A stretch of DNA of 64,000 nt from Candidatus Chlamydia corallus (GTDB lineage: Bacteria; Chlamydiota; Chlamydiia; Chlamydiales; Chlamydiaceae). The position numbers were made by a program, and so were the translations under genes. Every line of letters begins with the position of its first letter. The stretch's first letter is position 1. Positions 57,643-64,000 of this stretch are shown in pieces. The notes under the pieces are model-generated. The model was not told the origin of the DNA. It was given only the letters and a program-made list of their open reading frames with translations, and made no database searches. The stretch spans positions 1 through 64,000 of the forward strand of contig NZ_NWQK01000004.1 in assembly GCF_002817655.1 (NCBI RefSeq). Direction: 5' to 3'.

Positions 57643-58752
57643 ATGACAAAGATAGCTTTTTCTGAAAAGGCAAAGAATTTTCCTATAGAAGCATTAAAAA
57701 AATGGTTTGAAAAAAATAAACGGTCTCTTCCCTGGAGAGATAACCCTACTCCCTATAGCGTGTGGGTTTCTGAAATCATGTTACAGCAAACTCGAGCTGA
57801 AGTTGTTATAGATTATTTTAACCAGTGGATGGAAAGATTTCCTACCATAGAGTCTTTGGCTGCAGCAAGAGAAGAAGATGTCATCAAGTTATGGGAGGGA
57901 TTGGGTTATTATTCTCGAGCGCGCCATCTTTTAGAGGGAGCACGGATGGTTGTAGATGAGTTTAATGGGAATATCCCTGATGATGCAATTTCCCTCGGGC
58001 AAATCCGTGGTGTAGGTCCTTATACGATTCATGCAATTCTGGCCTTTGCTTTTAAGAAACGAGCTGCTGCTGTTGATGGTAATGTCTTACGTGTCCTTAG
58101 TCGGATGTTTTTGATTGAAACATCTATAGATTTAGAATCAACTCGGACTTGGATATCTAGGATTGCTCAAGCACTTCTGCCTCATAAGAGCCCTGAAATT
58201 ATAGCCGAGGCTCTGATAGAGTTAGGAGCCTGTATTTGTAAGAAAGTTCCTCAATGTCATCGTTGTCCTGTTCGTCAGGCATGTGAAGCTTGGAGGGAGA
58301 ACAAACAGCTGGTCTTGCCAGTACGTCATGCTAGAAAAAAAGTGATCTCCTTGCATCGTTTGGTAGCGATCGTATTGTATGAGGGGTCCTTGGTTGTAGA
58401 GAAGAGACAGCCTAAAGAAATGATGGCAGGCTTATATGAATTTCCCTATAGTGAAATTGAGTTTGAGGAAGGTCTTCAAGATATTGAAGGGTTTACTAAG
58501 AAGATGGAGCTATATTTAGGAAGTCCTTTAGAATTATTAGGAAAACTCAAAGAGCAGAGGCACGCATTTACCAACCATAAGGTCCGTTTGTTTCCTCTGA
58601 TTTTTAGAGCAACTTCTCTTCCACAATTCGGGGAATTACATCTTTTGAGTCAAATCGATCTTTTAGCATTTTCTTCAGGACATAAAAAGATTAAAGATGC
58701 CCTGCGAACTTATCTCAGTGATACCATATCGAGAGAACCTATAGGAGTATAG
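57643..58752 (+). CDS. mutY: A/G-specific adenine glycosylase MutY
   Basis: A 369-residue base-excision repair glycosylase removing A opposite 8-oxoG. The catalytic Glu lies in SEIMLQQT, the helix-hairpin-helix is RGVGPYTIHAI, and the catalytic Asp is in AAVDGNVLRV. Four Cys for the 4Fe-4S cluster occur as C-x5-C-x2-C-x5-C (CKKVPQCHRCPVRQAC), one residue shorter in the first gap than the usual C-x6-C; an extra Cys two residues earlier could substitute. The C-terminal NUDIX-like domain for 8-oxoG recognition is present. Its TAG is directly followed by the mazG-like ATG. Confidence 0.93.
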   Translation: MTKIAFSEKAKNFPIEALKKWFEKNKRSLPWRDNPTPYSVWVSEIMLQQTRAEVVIDYFNQWMERFPTIESLAAAREEDVIKLWEGLGYYSRARHLLEGARMVVDEFNGNIPDDAISLGQIRGVGPYTIHAILAFAFKKRAAAVDGNVLRVLSRMFLIETSIDLESTRTWISRIAQALLPHKSPEIIAEALIELGACICKKVPQCHRCPVRQACEAWRENKQLVLPVRHARKKVISLHRLVAIVLYEGSLVVEKRQPKEMMAGLYEFPYSEIEFEEGLQDIEGFTKKMELYLGSPLELLGKLKEQRHAFTNHKVRLFPLIFRATSLPQFGELHLLSQIDLLAFSSGHKKIKDALRTYLSDTISREPIGV

Positions 58753-59139
58753 ATGAGAGATTCTGCTTTTTCTCAATTGATAGGCGTTGTCCGTTCCATG
58801 GTCATTGAAGGACGGTGTCCTTGGTCACGTCAGCAATCGCTAGTATCCATGGTGGAACATATTCTTGCAGAGTGTCAGGAATTTCACGAGGCTGTCTTAC
58901 AGGGTAAGACAGCAACAGAAATTGGTTCTGAAGCTGGGGATGTCTTAACTTTAACTTTAATTTTATGCTTTTTGTTAGAACGAGAAGGGCTACTTCCTTC
59001 CGAAGACGTTGCCAATGAGGCTATAGAAAAATTGCGTCGCAGAGCCCCGTATATCTTCTCTAAAGATCAAGAGCCAGTCTCCATTGAAGAGGCGGATCGC
59101 CTTTGGGAGCTTGCTAAGCATCGAGAGAAAAGTGAGTGA
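58753..59139 (+). CDS. mazG: MazG-like nucleotide pyrophosphohydrolase
   Basis: A 128-residue single-domain MazG protein. The metal-binding pattern E-x-x-E...E-x-x-D appears as AECQEF and SEAGDVLT, with the N-terminal CPWSRQQS motif. It probably hydrolyses aberrant or oxidised NTPs, complementing MutY next to it. Its start directly follows the mutY stop, with AGGAG within the mutY 3' end, indicating co-translation. Confidence 0.88.
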   Translation: MRDSAFSQLIGVVRSMVIEGRCPWSRQQSLVSMVEHILAECQEFHEAVLQGKTATEIGSEAGDVLTLTLILCFLLEREGLLPSEDVANEAIEKLRRRAPYIFSKDQEPVSIEEADRLWELAKHREKSE

Positions 59140-59212
59140 ATATGGTTCAGGGTTCGATTGGTTTTTGGCGATATGTTGCTTTTGAAAAAAACCGAGTATG
59201 TGCTATCAAAGA

Positions 59213-59326
59213 AGGGTAAGTTGGGGGCCTTTTAAGAAGAGGAACCTGCGAACTGGGTCAGGACTGGAAGGTAGCAGCCCTAAGGAGAGTTTTCTTTTGC
59301 TAAAAGAATGTTCTCCAACTTACTCT
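59213..59326 (+). ncRNA. ffs: Signal recognition particle 4.5S RNA
   Basis: The SRP domain IV core is recognisable (GGTCAGGACTGGAAGGTAGC with the following AGCCC), at about 59258-59281. The ends pair as GGGTAAGTTGG near 59214 with CCAACTTACTC ending at 59325, followed by a T-run that should terminate it. The length of about 114 nt is normal for the bacterial short form. Confidence 0.94.
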
Positions 59327-59328
59327 TT

Positions 59329-60102
59329 TTACTTTATTCCCAGTAACATCAATGAGGTCAAGTTAAAAAGCCCGTGCAAAGCAATGGGAGAAAGAATATG
59401 TCGGTCTTTTTCGTATAGAAATCCTGCGGATAAGGAAAAAACAAAAAGGACGGGAACAAAAATCAAACTTCCTAGAGAATGTTCAATATGAATGAAAGAG
59501 AAGATGATAGAAGAGCATATTAAGGCCCGTGTGCGAGTCATTTTGTTTTTCAAGAACGTCTGTAGGATTCCTCTAAAGAAGACCTCTTCTCCAAATGGAG
59601 TCAGGACGCCTAGATTTAGAATCATGCTAATATAGTGTCCTGTTATAGGTAGAGAATTCTGAACTTCTTGAGTCACTTCCTGTGTGTATATCTCTTGCGT
59701 AGGAATGACAAGAGTTAAAAATTTACTCATCATAATTCCAATCAGCTGTGTTGCAGGAATGATAATAATCCACATTCTGATTGCAGATCCTAAAGCACGC
59801 CAGGAACTTTTCAGAGGTCGTTCTCCAGAGAAAAGTATTGCGCGTGTAATATCTAGAGGGAGAAAAAGTAAGTAGAATAGGAATGCAAAGGCAAGGCTGA
59901 TTCCTGTGATAGTGGAAAGTAATTCTGCAGTTTCCGAGCTAACGCTATGAGCAAAAAGGGAAGAAAGGATGAGAAGAGCAATACCAAATAAGAGTTGGCG
60001 TAGTTTTACAGGTGTTTTCCCAGAGGGCGCTGGCCAGATAAAGAAATTTCTGGAAGCGATAGCAGCAAGGCCAAGGGAGAAGAGGAGAATGAACTTGGAC
60101 AT
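59329..60102 (-). CDS. CPBP-family intramembrane protease
   Basis: A 257-residue polytopic protein with about seven hydrophobic segments. The CPBP/Abi motifs are present: FGEEVFFRG (EExxxR), FSFIH (FxxxH) and HGLFN (HxxxN). Bacterial members act as membrane proteases or in immunity and maturation functions; the substrate here is unknown. Its 3' end reaches the ffs terminator on the opposite strand. It lies 9 bp downstream of the lipoprotein gene in the same direction. Confidence 0.88.
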   Translation of the reverse strand: MSKFILLFSLGLAAIASRNFFIWPAPSGKTPVKLRQLLFGIALLILSSLFAHSVSSETAELLSTITGISLAFAFLFYLLFLPLDITRAILFSGERPLKSSWRALGSAIRMWIIIIPATQLIGIMMSKFLTLVIPTQEIYTQEVTQEVQNSLPITGHYISMILNLGVLTPFGEEVFFRGILQTFLKNKMTRTRALICSSIIFSFIHIEHSLGSLIFVPVLFVFSLSAGFLYEKDRHILSPIALHGLFNLTSLMLLGIK

Positions 60103-60111
60103 TTACTTAGA

Positions 60112-60768
60112 CTAGGAGTAGTTCGCGCAAACATAGCCCTCAACTCTAGCAACAACTTCACGAAAAAGGCGGTTGTGCATTAAGCCCATAGGCGTTGAAT
60201 CAAAATGTTTTGAGTTCCAACCATAGCGATGATAATCGTTTACTGCGGTAGTAGTTAGAGGTTGGCTGCATTCGATAATTTCTTGATAGATGAGAGCAAT
60301 TTTATGGTGACGGATATCGAAAACTCGAACACGTACAGACGCTGTTACAGAGTCAACACCAGCTTCTTTTCCAGTCTTTTGTTCTAAAAGTTCTGTAGCA
60401 ACGATGAATTCCGCAGGTAGAAATTGCTCGATAACTGCTAAAGGCAGATTACTAGCAACAGGAGCATAGAATTGAGAGACTATCTGAGGAGAGGCGTTGT
60501 GCTTGATCAGGAATACCTTTTCCGAAGCATAAAACCTTTTACTAATTTCTTCAGTAAATTCTCCTTGAAGGTTCCAAGGTACAGGTTCAAGACTCTTTCC
60601 TGCACGGTGGAATACAGGAAGCATCGCAATCACACCTTTAGTTTTGCTTCCTGAAGTATAGAGCTTAGGATGATAGCTTCCTGAAGAACCTAAGTGACTA
60701 CAGCTAGATAGGGTTGGGGATAGAAGTCCTAAAGATGCTAATAATACCAACATTTTTCGCATAATCAC
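60112..60768 (-). CDS. Predicted lipoprotein of unknown function
   Basis: A 218-residue protein with a lipoprotein signal peptide (MRKMLVLLAS...) and lipobox LSSC, giving Cys at about residue 22. The mature domain has an alpha/beta pattern (GVIAMLPVFHR, EFIVATELLEQ, VTASVRVRVFD) resembling small periplasmic lipoproteins that bind or assemble at the outer membrane. No catalytic motif is seen. It precedes the CPBP protease gene by 9 bp, suggesting an operon. Confidence 0.8.
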   Translation of the reverse strand: MIMRKMLVLLASLGLLSPTLSSCSHLGSSGSYHPKLYTSGSKTKGVIAMLPVFHRAGKSLEPVPWNLQGEFTEEISKRFYASEKVFLIKHNASPQIVSQFYAPVASNLPLAVIEQFLPAEFIVATELLEQKTGKEAGVDSVTASVRVRVFDIRHHKIALIYQEIIECSQPLTTTAVNDYHRYGWNSKHFDSTPMGLMHNRLFREVVARVEGYVCANYS

Positions 60769-61243
60769 TGTCCTTAAATTGCTTATTTTGCAAAAGATTC
60801 TAGCCCTGAAAAAGCTTTTACTTTCAAGCTAAACACCTTCGCAATTGAGAGATTTTCCATTTAACACTCTCATCAACTTATATCAAAGAAAAAAATAAAA
60901 ACAAGTAAAGAGGAAATCTTAGTTTAGAAACTCAGAATTAAGAAAGAAGTTCCGACCAAAGTTGTATAGTAGTCTTGGCAACCTTTTCTTTAGGAATTAA
61001 CGTGCATCCTGGAAGGAATACAACTGGAGCTGAGATTACAGAAAAAATAAACCACTTCATTACTGCCTCTGCAAAAAGAATAATTCTATTTTCTATTTGC
61101 ATAGGCGGTTTTTCGATTTATAGCAATTCTTACTTCACTATCATAGAAACTACGATGAAAAGTTGCTGGACAAGTTTCTGAGAAATATCACGAGGGGGAA
61201 CACCACGAGTTTATGGTTGAAACTCATGGTGCGTAGCTGAGCC
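60769..61243. promoter_or_regulatory. Gap with a possible small plus-strand ORF
   Basis: Most of this gap shows no recognised gene. A plus-strand frame from TTG 60975 to 61181, or from GTG 61002 preceded by AGGA, could encode about 59-68 residues with one hydrophobic segment (IILFSICIGGFSIYS). It lacks strong support. The left part is the promoter region of the lipoprotein gene. Confidence 0.3.
61201..61231. other. Strong 12-bp stem-loop
   Basis: CACCACGAGTTT at 61201-61212 pairs with AAACTCATGGTG at 61220-61231 (one wobble or mismatch depending on strand), 7-base loop. It lies 12 bp beyond the stop of the tiny lipoprotein gene. There is no T-run, so it may protect the mRNA 3' end or act with Rho. 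Confidence 0.7.
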
Positions 61244-61318
61244 CTATTGTGGAGGAACGCAACCACCAAGAGCAAGTAATACGAAACAAGATAAAACTAA
61301 AAAGAATGTTTTTTTCAT
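61244..61318 (-). CDS. Tiny 24-codon lipoprotein candidate
   Basis: An ATG at 61318 begins MKKTFFLVLS, a textbook lipoprotein signal, with lipobox LGGC at residues 17-20 and only VPPQ after the Cys before a TAG at 61246-61244. GAGGATG sits upstream at SD distance. After signal peptidase II cleavage the mature product would be a five-residue lipopeptide. This resembles entericidin or lysis-type micro-lipoproteins in size. Alternatively it is the remnant of a longer gene. I judge the translation signals good but expression is unproven. Confidence 0.55.
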   Translation of the reverse strand: MKKTFFLVLSCFVLLALGGCVPPQ

Positions 61319-61593
61319 GATTCATCCTCGGGTTATTTTTAAAAAATTAACCTCGCCAGCCTATCTCGAGCAGGATTATTTATCAAATCTTTATTTTCTA
61401 GTTAGTCAAAATTTGATTGGGGATCTTAGAGATAAACAGAGAAATTGTGATCTATAGTTTATACAAAAATTTATTTAAAAAAAGGAGTTCTGTTATATCG
61501 TCAGGAAAATTCAATTCTTTATAATGATGAAATTAGACTCTGTCTGTAAAGACAGACTCTGTGTATGATCCAGGATCTCTTTAGGAGTGCTTT

Positions 61594-62331
61594 GTGGATT
61601 TTGATTATTTTGGTCTGAGTGATATTGGTAGGGTCCGTGCTAGAAATGAAGATTTTTGGCAGGTGAATCTTATATCTCAGGTAGTGGCTGTTGCTGATGG
61701 TGTAGGAGGTCGTCTTGGTGGAGATATTGCCTCTCAAGAGGCAGTTACTAGCCTTATGGAGCTTATCGATGAGCAACAGTCAAAATTGATGGGGTGTGAG
61801 GATGACCAGTATAAGGAGACTTTAAAAAAGATTCTTATAGAGGTGAATGGATTGGTCTACGCACATGGTCAGATGGAAGAGCATCTACAGGGGATGGGAA
61901 CAACTCTCAGCTTCATCCAATTCCGCAAGGATAGGGCATGGCTATTTCATGTGGGAGATAGTAGGATTTATCGTATTCGTGAGGGAGAACTGCGCTGTCT
62001 TACCGAAGACCATTCTTTAGAAAATCAATTAAAAAATCGTTATAGGCTTCCTAAACAATCAGATAGGGTGTATTCTTATCGTCATATTCTGACTAATGTT
62101 TTAGGAAGTCGTCCCTACGTCATGCCAGATATTCGGAATCTTCCTTGTGAAAAGGAAGATTTGTTTTGCCTGTGCTCAGATGGATTGACGAACATGGTGC
62201 CAGATATCGATATTCGGGATATCCTTAACCAACCCGCCACTCTAGAAGAACGGGGGAATGCTTTAATTTCTCTAGCAAACAATCGTGGAGGTGATGACAA
62301 CGCTACTGTTGTACTAGTCCGAATACAATAG
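61594..62331 (+). CDS. PP2C-family serine/threonine phosphatase
   Basis: A 245-residue metal-dependent phosphatase. The start is GTG at 61594 with AGGAG at 61583-61587. PP2C motifs appear in order: RNEDFW, ADGVGGRLGGDIAS, GMGTTL, HVGDSRIYRI, LTEDHS, CSDGLTN and GGDDNATVV, so all the metal-binding Asp residues are kept. Chlamydiae pair such a phosphatase with Hanks-type kinases. It lies 22 bp ahead of the nifS-like gene. Confidence 0.93.
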   Translation: MDFDYFGLSDIGRVRARNEDFWQVNLISQVVAVADGVGGRLGGDIASQEAVTSLMELIDEQQSKLMGCEDDQYKETLKKILIEVNGLVYAHGQMEEHLQGMGTTLSFIQFRKDRAWLFHVGDSRIYRIREGELRCLTEDHSLENQLKNRYRLPKQSDRVYSYRHILTNVLGSRPYVMPDIRNLPCEKEDLFCLCSDGLTNMVPDIDIRDILNQPATLEERGNALISLANNRGGDDNATVVLVRIQ

Positions 62332-62353
62332 TTCTTTTGTTAAGGATTATTCT

Positions 62354-63472
62354 ATGATTTATTTGGACAACAATGCTATGACGCCCCCAGAGTTCGGGCT
62401 TTTGGAATTCCTCCAAAAAACATTCGTTATAGACCAGACGTATGCGAATCCTTCGAGTGTGCATCAGCTGGGTAAAAAATCTCACCAGCTGGTTCTAGAA
62501 GCTTCAGAATGGATCCAAAAGGTCTTGTCATTTCGGGGACGTGTCCTCTATACCTCGGGGGCCACCGAGAGTTTAAATTTAGCTATAGCAAGCCTTCCTA
62601 AAGGCAGTCATGTCATCACATCAGCCAGCGAACACCCCGCGATCCTAGAGCCCTTAAAACATTCTCTGCTTTCAGTTTCCTATTTAAATCCCGAAGAAGG
62701 GAGATGTGTTCTGACTTCAGAGCAGATTGAAATGGCATTGACTCCTAGGACCTCAGCAATCATCTTGGGTTGGGTAAATAGTGAGACTGGTGCTAAAGCC
62801 GACATAGCTGCTATAGCCCACTTCGCCCAAAAAAGGCAGTTGCAATTTATTGTGGACGCTACTGCAATTGTAGGTAAGGAACGGATCACCCTTCCTCCTG
62901 GTGTCACTATGACAGCATTCAGCGGACATAAATTTCACGCGTTGTCTGGAATTGGAGCTCTTTTGATTTCTCCAAGCGTCAAGCTAAACCCCCAGCTATG
63001 GGGAGGAGCCCAGCAAGGAGGACTCCGCGCAGGAACAGAAAATCTTTGGGGTATCGCATCGCTGCTTTATGTTTTCAAATACCTGGATCTTTACCAAGAT
63101 CGTCTTTCTCAGGAAATTCTTACCCATAGAAATACTTTTGAAGAGGGGATCAAAGCATGCATTCCTAATGTCCATATTCATTGTGCAAGCCAGCCCCGGG
63201 TAAACAACGTCTCAACAATCGCTTTTCCCCCAGTGGAGGGCGAGGTCTTGCAAATAGCCTTGGATATGGAAGGAGTGGCTTGTGGTTACGGATCTGCATG
63301 CTCTTCAGGAGCTACCGCGCCCTTTAAATCTCTTGTCAGCATGGGTCTTTCTGAGGAATTGACTCTGTCAACGCTACGGTTTTCTTTTAGTCATGTTCTC
63401 TTGCAAAAAGAAATCGAAAGAGCTGTTGGAATTGTAGAGAAAGTCGTAGGGCGCTTAAGAAATCCCTGGTAA
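62354..63472 (+). CDS. nifS: NifS-like cysteine desulfurase
   Basis: A 372-residue PLP enzyme releasing sulfur from cysteine for Fe-S clusters and thiolation. The N terminus IYLDNNAMTPP is typical. The PLP lysine is Lys193 in SGHK, and the persulfide Cys is Cys316 in GSACSSG on a short class I-type loop. It is a plausible sulfur donor for MnmA encoded at 19 kb. It follows the PP2C gene closely and may share its promoter. Confidence 0.93.
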   Translation: MIYLDNNAMTPPEFGLLEFLQKTFVIDQTYANPSSVHQLGKKSHQLVLEASEWIQKVLSFRGRVLYTSGATESLNLAIASLPKGSHVITSASEHPAILEPLKHSLLSVSYLNPEEGRCVLTSEQIEMALTPRTSAIILGWVNSETGAKADIAAIAHFAQKRQLQFIVDATAIVGKERITLPPGVTMTAFSGHKFHALSGIGALLISPSVKLNPQLWGGAQQGGLRAGTENLWGIASLLYVFKYLDLYQDRLSQEILTHRNTFEEGIKACIPNVHIHCASQPRVNNVSTIAFPPVEGEVLQIALDMEGVACGYGSACSSGATAPFKSLVSMGLSEELTLSTLRFSFSHVLLQKEIERAVGIVEKVVGRLRNPW

Positions 63473-63557
63473 GCTTCGAAAGACATCAAACGTATTGCCT
63501 TTCCTAATTTTAATCGTATCTAAGATCAAAGAACACGTTGTACTATTCCTTCAGAAT

Positions 63558-64000
63558 CTAGGAAAGCAAGTTTTTAATTGAGACGGTTTTTATCCCAGAT
63601 AAAGACATCTCTTTAACTTCTAACAGCAAGTTGTTAATGATTACAGAAGTTCCCACTTCTGCAGGGGTGTCTAGAAGTTGCAATACCAATTGGGCTAGGG
63701 TTTCTACAGGATACTTCGGAAACTGAATATCGAGTTCTTTTTGCAGGTCTTTTATACGTGAGTTGCCAGGAAATGTTCTTTCAATAACAGAGATTGTCTT
63801 TGGTTTTAGATGAGCAATGTTTGTGGTATTGAATAAGATTTTGAAAATAGCATTTAAGCTAAGGATACCTACAGGTTCACCAGAAGTATTAAGGACAACA
63901 GCAACACTCGAACGGTTGTCTCGAAACTCTTTAAGGATACGAATGAGTTTTGATTTTGCAGTAATAAACCAAGGAGAGTGTAGATTATTGATAAGAGCTT
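63558..64000 (-). CDS. CBS/CorC-HlyC family protein, C-terminal part (cut by window edge)
   Basis: A minus-strand frame enters from the right edge and ends at a TAG at 63558-63560, giving 146 visible codons. The visible part holds a CBS-type segment (SSVAVVLNTSGEPVGILSL) and, after a linker, a CorC/HlyC C-terminal domain-like stretch (YPVETLAQLVLQLLDTPAEV, VIINNLLLEVKEM). Such proteins are membrane-associated ion-transport regulators, often called hemolysin-like. The N-terminal membrane domain lies outside the window. Confidence 0.85.
   Translation of the reverse strand, partial: ALINNLHSPWFITAKSKLIRILKEFRDNRSSVAVVLNTSGEPVGILSLNAIFKILFNTTNIAHLKPKTISVIERTFPGNSRIKDLQKELDIQFPKYPVETLAQLVLQLLDTPAEVGTSVIINNLLLEVKEMSLSGIKTVSIKNLLS

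Noticed and set aside
1-64000. CRISPR arrays, prophages, insertion sequences
   Set aside because: No regularly spaced short repeats, transposase, integrase or phage structural genes were seen; the tandem repeats present are intragenic or the single clpC-lplA duplication.

Overview
The window is a chromosomal segment of an obligate intracellular Chlamydia of the C. pneumoniae lineage (C. pneumoniae or a close relative). The evidence is a row of polymorphic outer-membrane (Pmp) autotransporter genes, several short proteins with paired hydrophobic segments of the inclusion-membrane (Inc) type, Na+-NQR genes, futalosine-type menaquinone genes, a dnaA/bactofilin pair, and a peptidoglycan cluster (rsmH, ftsL-like, PBP3, murE, amiA), all in an order typical of Chlamydia. 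Species assignment is by recognition only; no database search was possible.

Layout. 1-14.1 kb: five pmp genes on the minus strand in the order pmp6, pmp7, pmp8, pmp9 and the 5' part of pmp10. The window edge falls inside a poly-G tract of pmp10, and pmp6 carries a 384-bp internal tandem repeat. 14.4-18.9 kb: lineage-specific envelope and inclusion genes (four Inc-like proteins and one beta-barrel-like protein). 19-25 kb: mnmA, then clpC and lplA. Here 1620 bp covering the 5' half of clpC, the divergent promoter region and the 5' end of lplA is tandemly duplicated, leaving one intact copy of each gene plus a truncated clpC' and a truncated lplA'. 25-29 kb: phospholipase-D-family protein, a membrane-anchored PpiC-like protein, and gcsH. 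29-34 kb: two small Inc-like genes and nqrB-C-D-E. 34-38 kb: ComF-like gene, bactofilin, dnaA, a TPR protein and its partner. 38-44 kb: peptidoglycan and division genes, broken by an 863-bp gap with gene remnants and hairpins. 44-52 kb: tRNA-Arg, an IHF/HU-type protein, a hypothetical protein, accA, an MsbA-like ABC exporter, the mqnB/mqnD-like pair, a dnaQ-like exonuclease, a type III chaperone-like protein and a FliO-like protein. 52.6-60.8 kb: HAD phosphatase, fabI, a large repeat- and Cys-rich probable effector at the position of cteG, RluA-type synthase, mutY, mazG-like, SRP RNA, CPBP protease and a lipoprotein. 60.8-64 kb: a tiny 24-codon lipoprotein candidate, PP2C phosphatase, nifS-like desulfurase and a partial CBS/CorC protein at the right edge.

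The genes fit a biphasic intracellular parasite: surface antigens with a phase-switching tract and recombining repeats, inclusion-membrane and effector proteins, sodium-based respiration with menaquinone, lipoate scavenging, and a divisome built around peptidoglycan enzymes. The features most worth checking are the perfect 1620-bp clpC/lplA duplication, the pmp10 homopolymer, the pmp6 repeats, the predicted lipoprotein whose mature part would be five residues, the FliO-like protein, and the structured gap at 41.1-42.0 kb.
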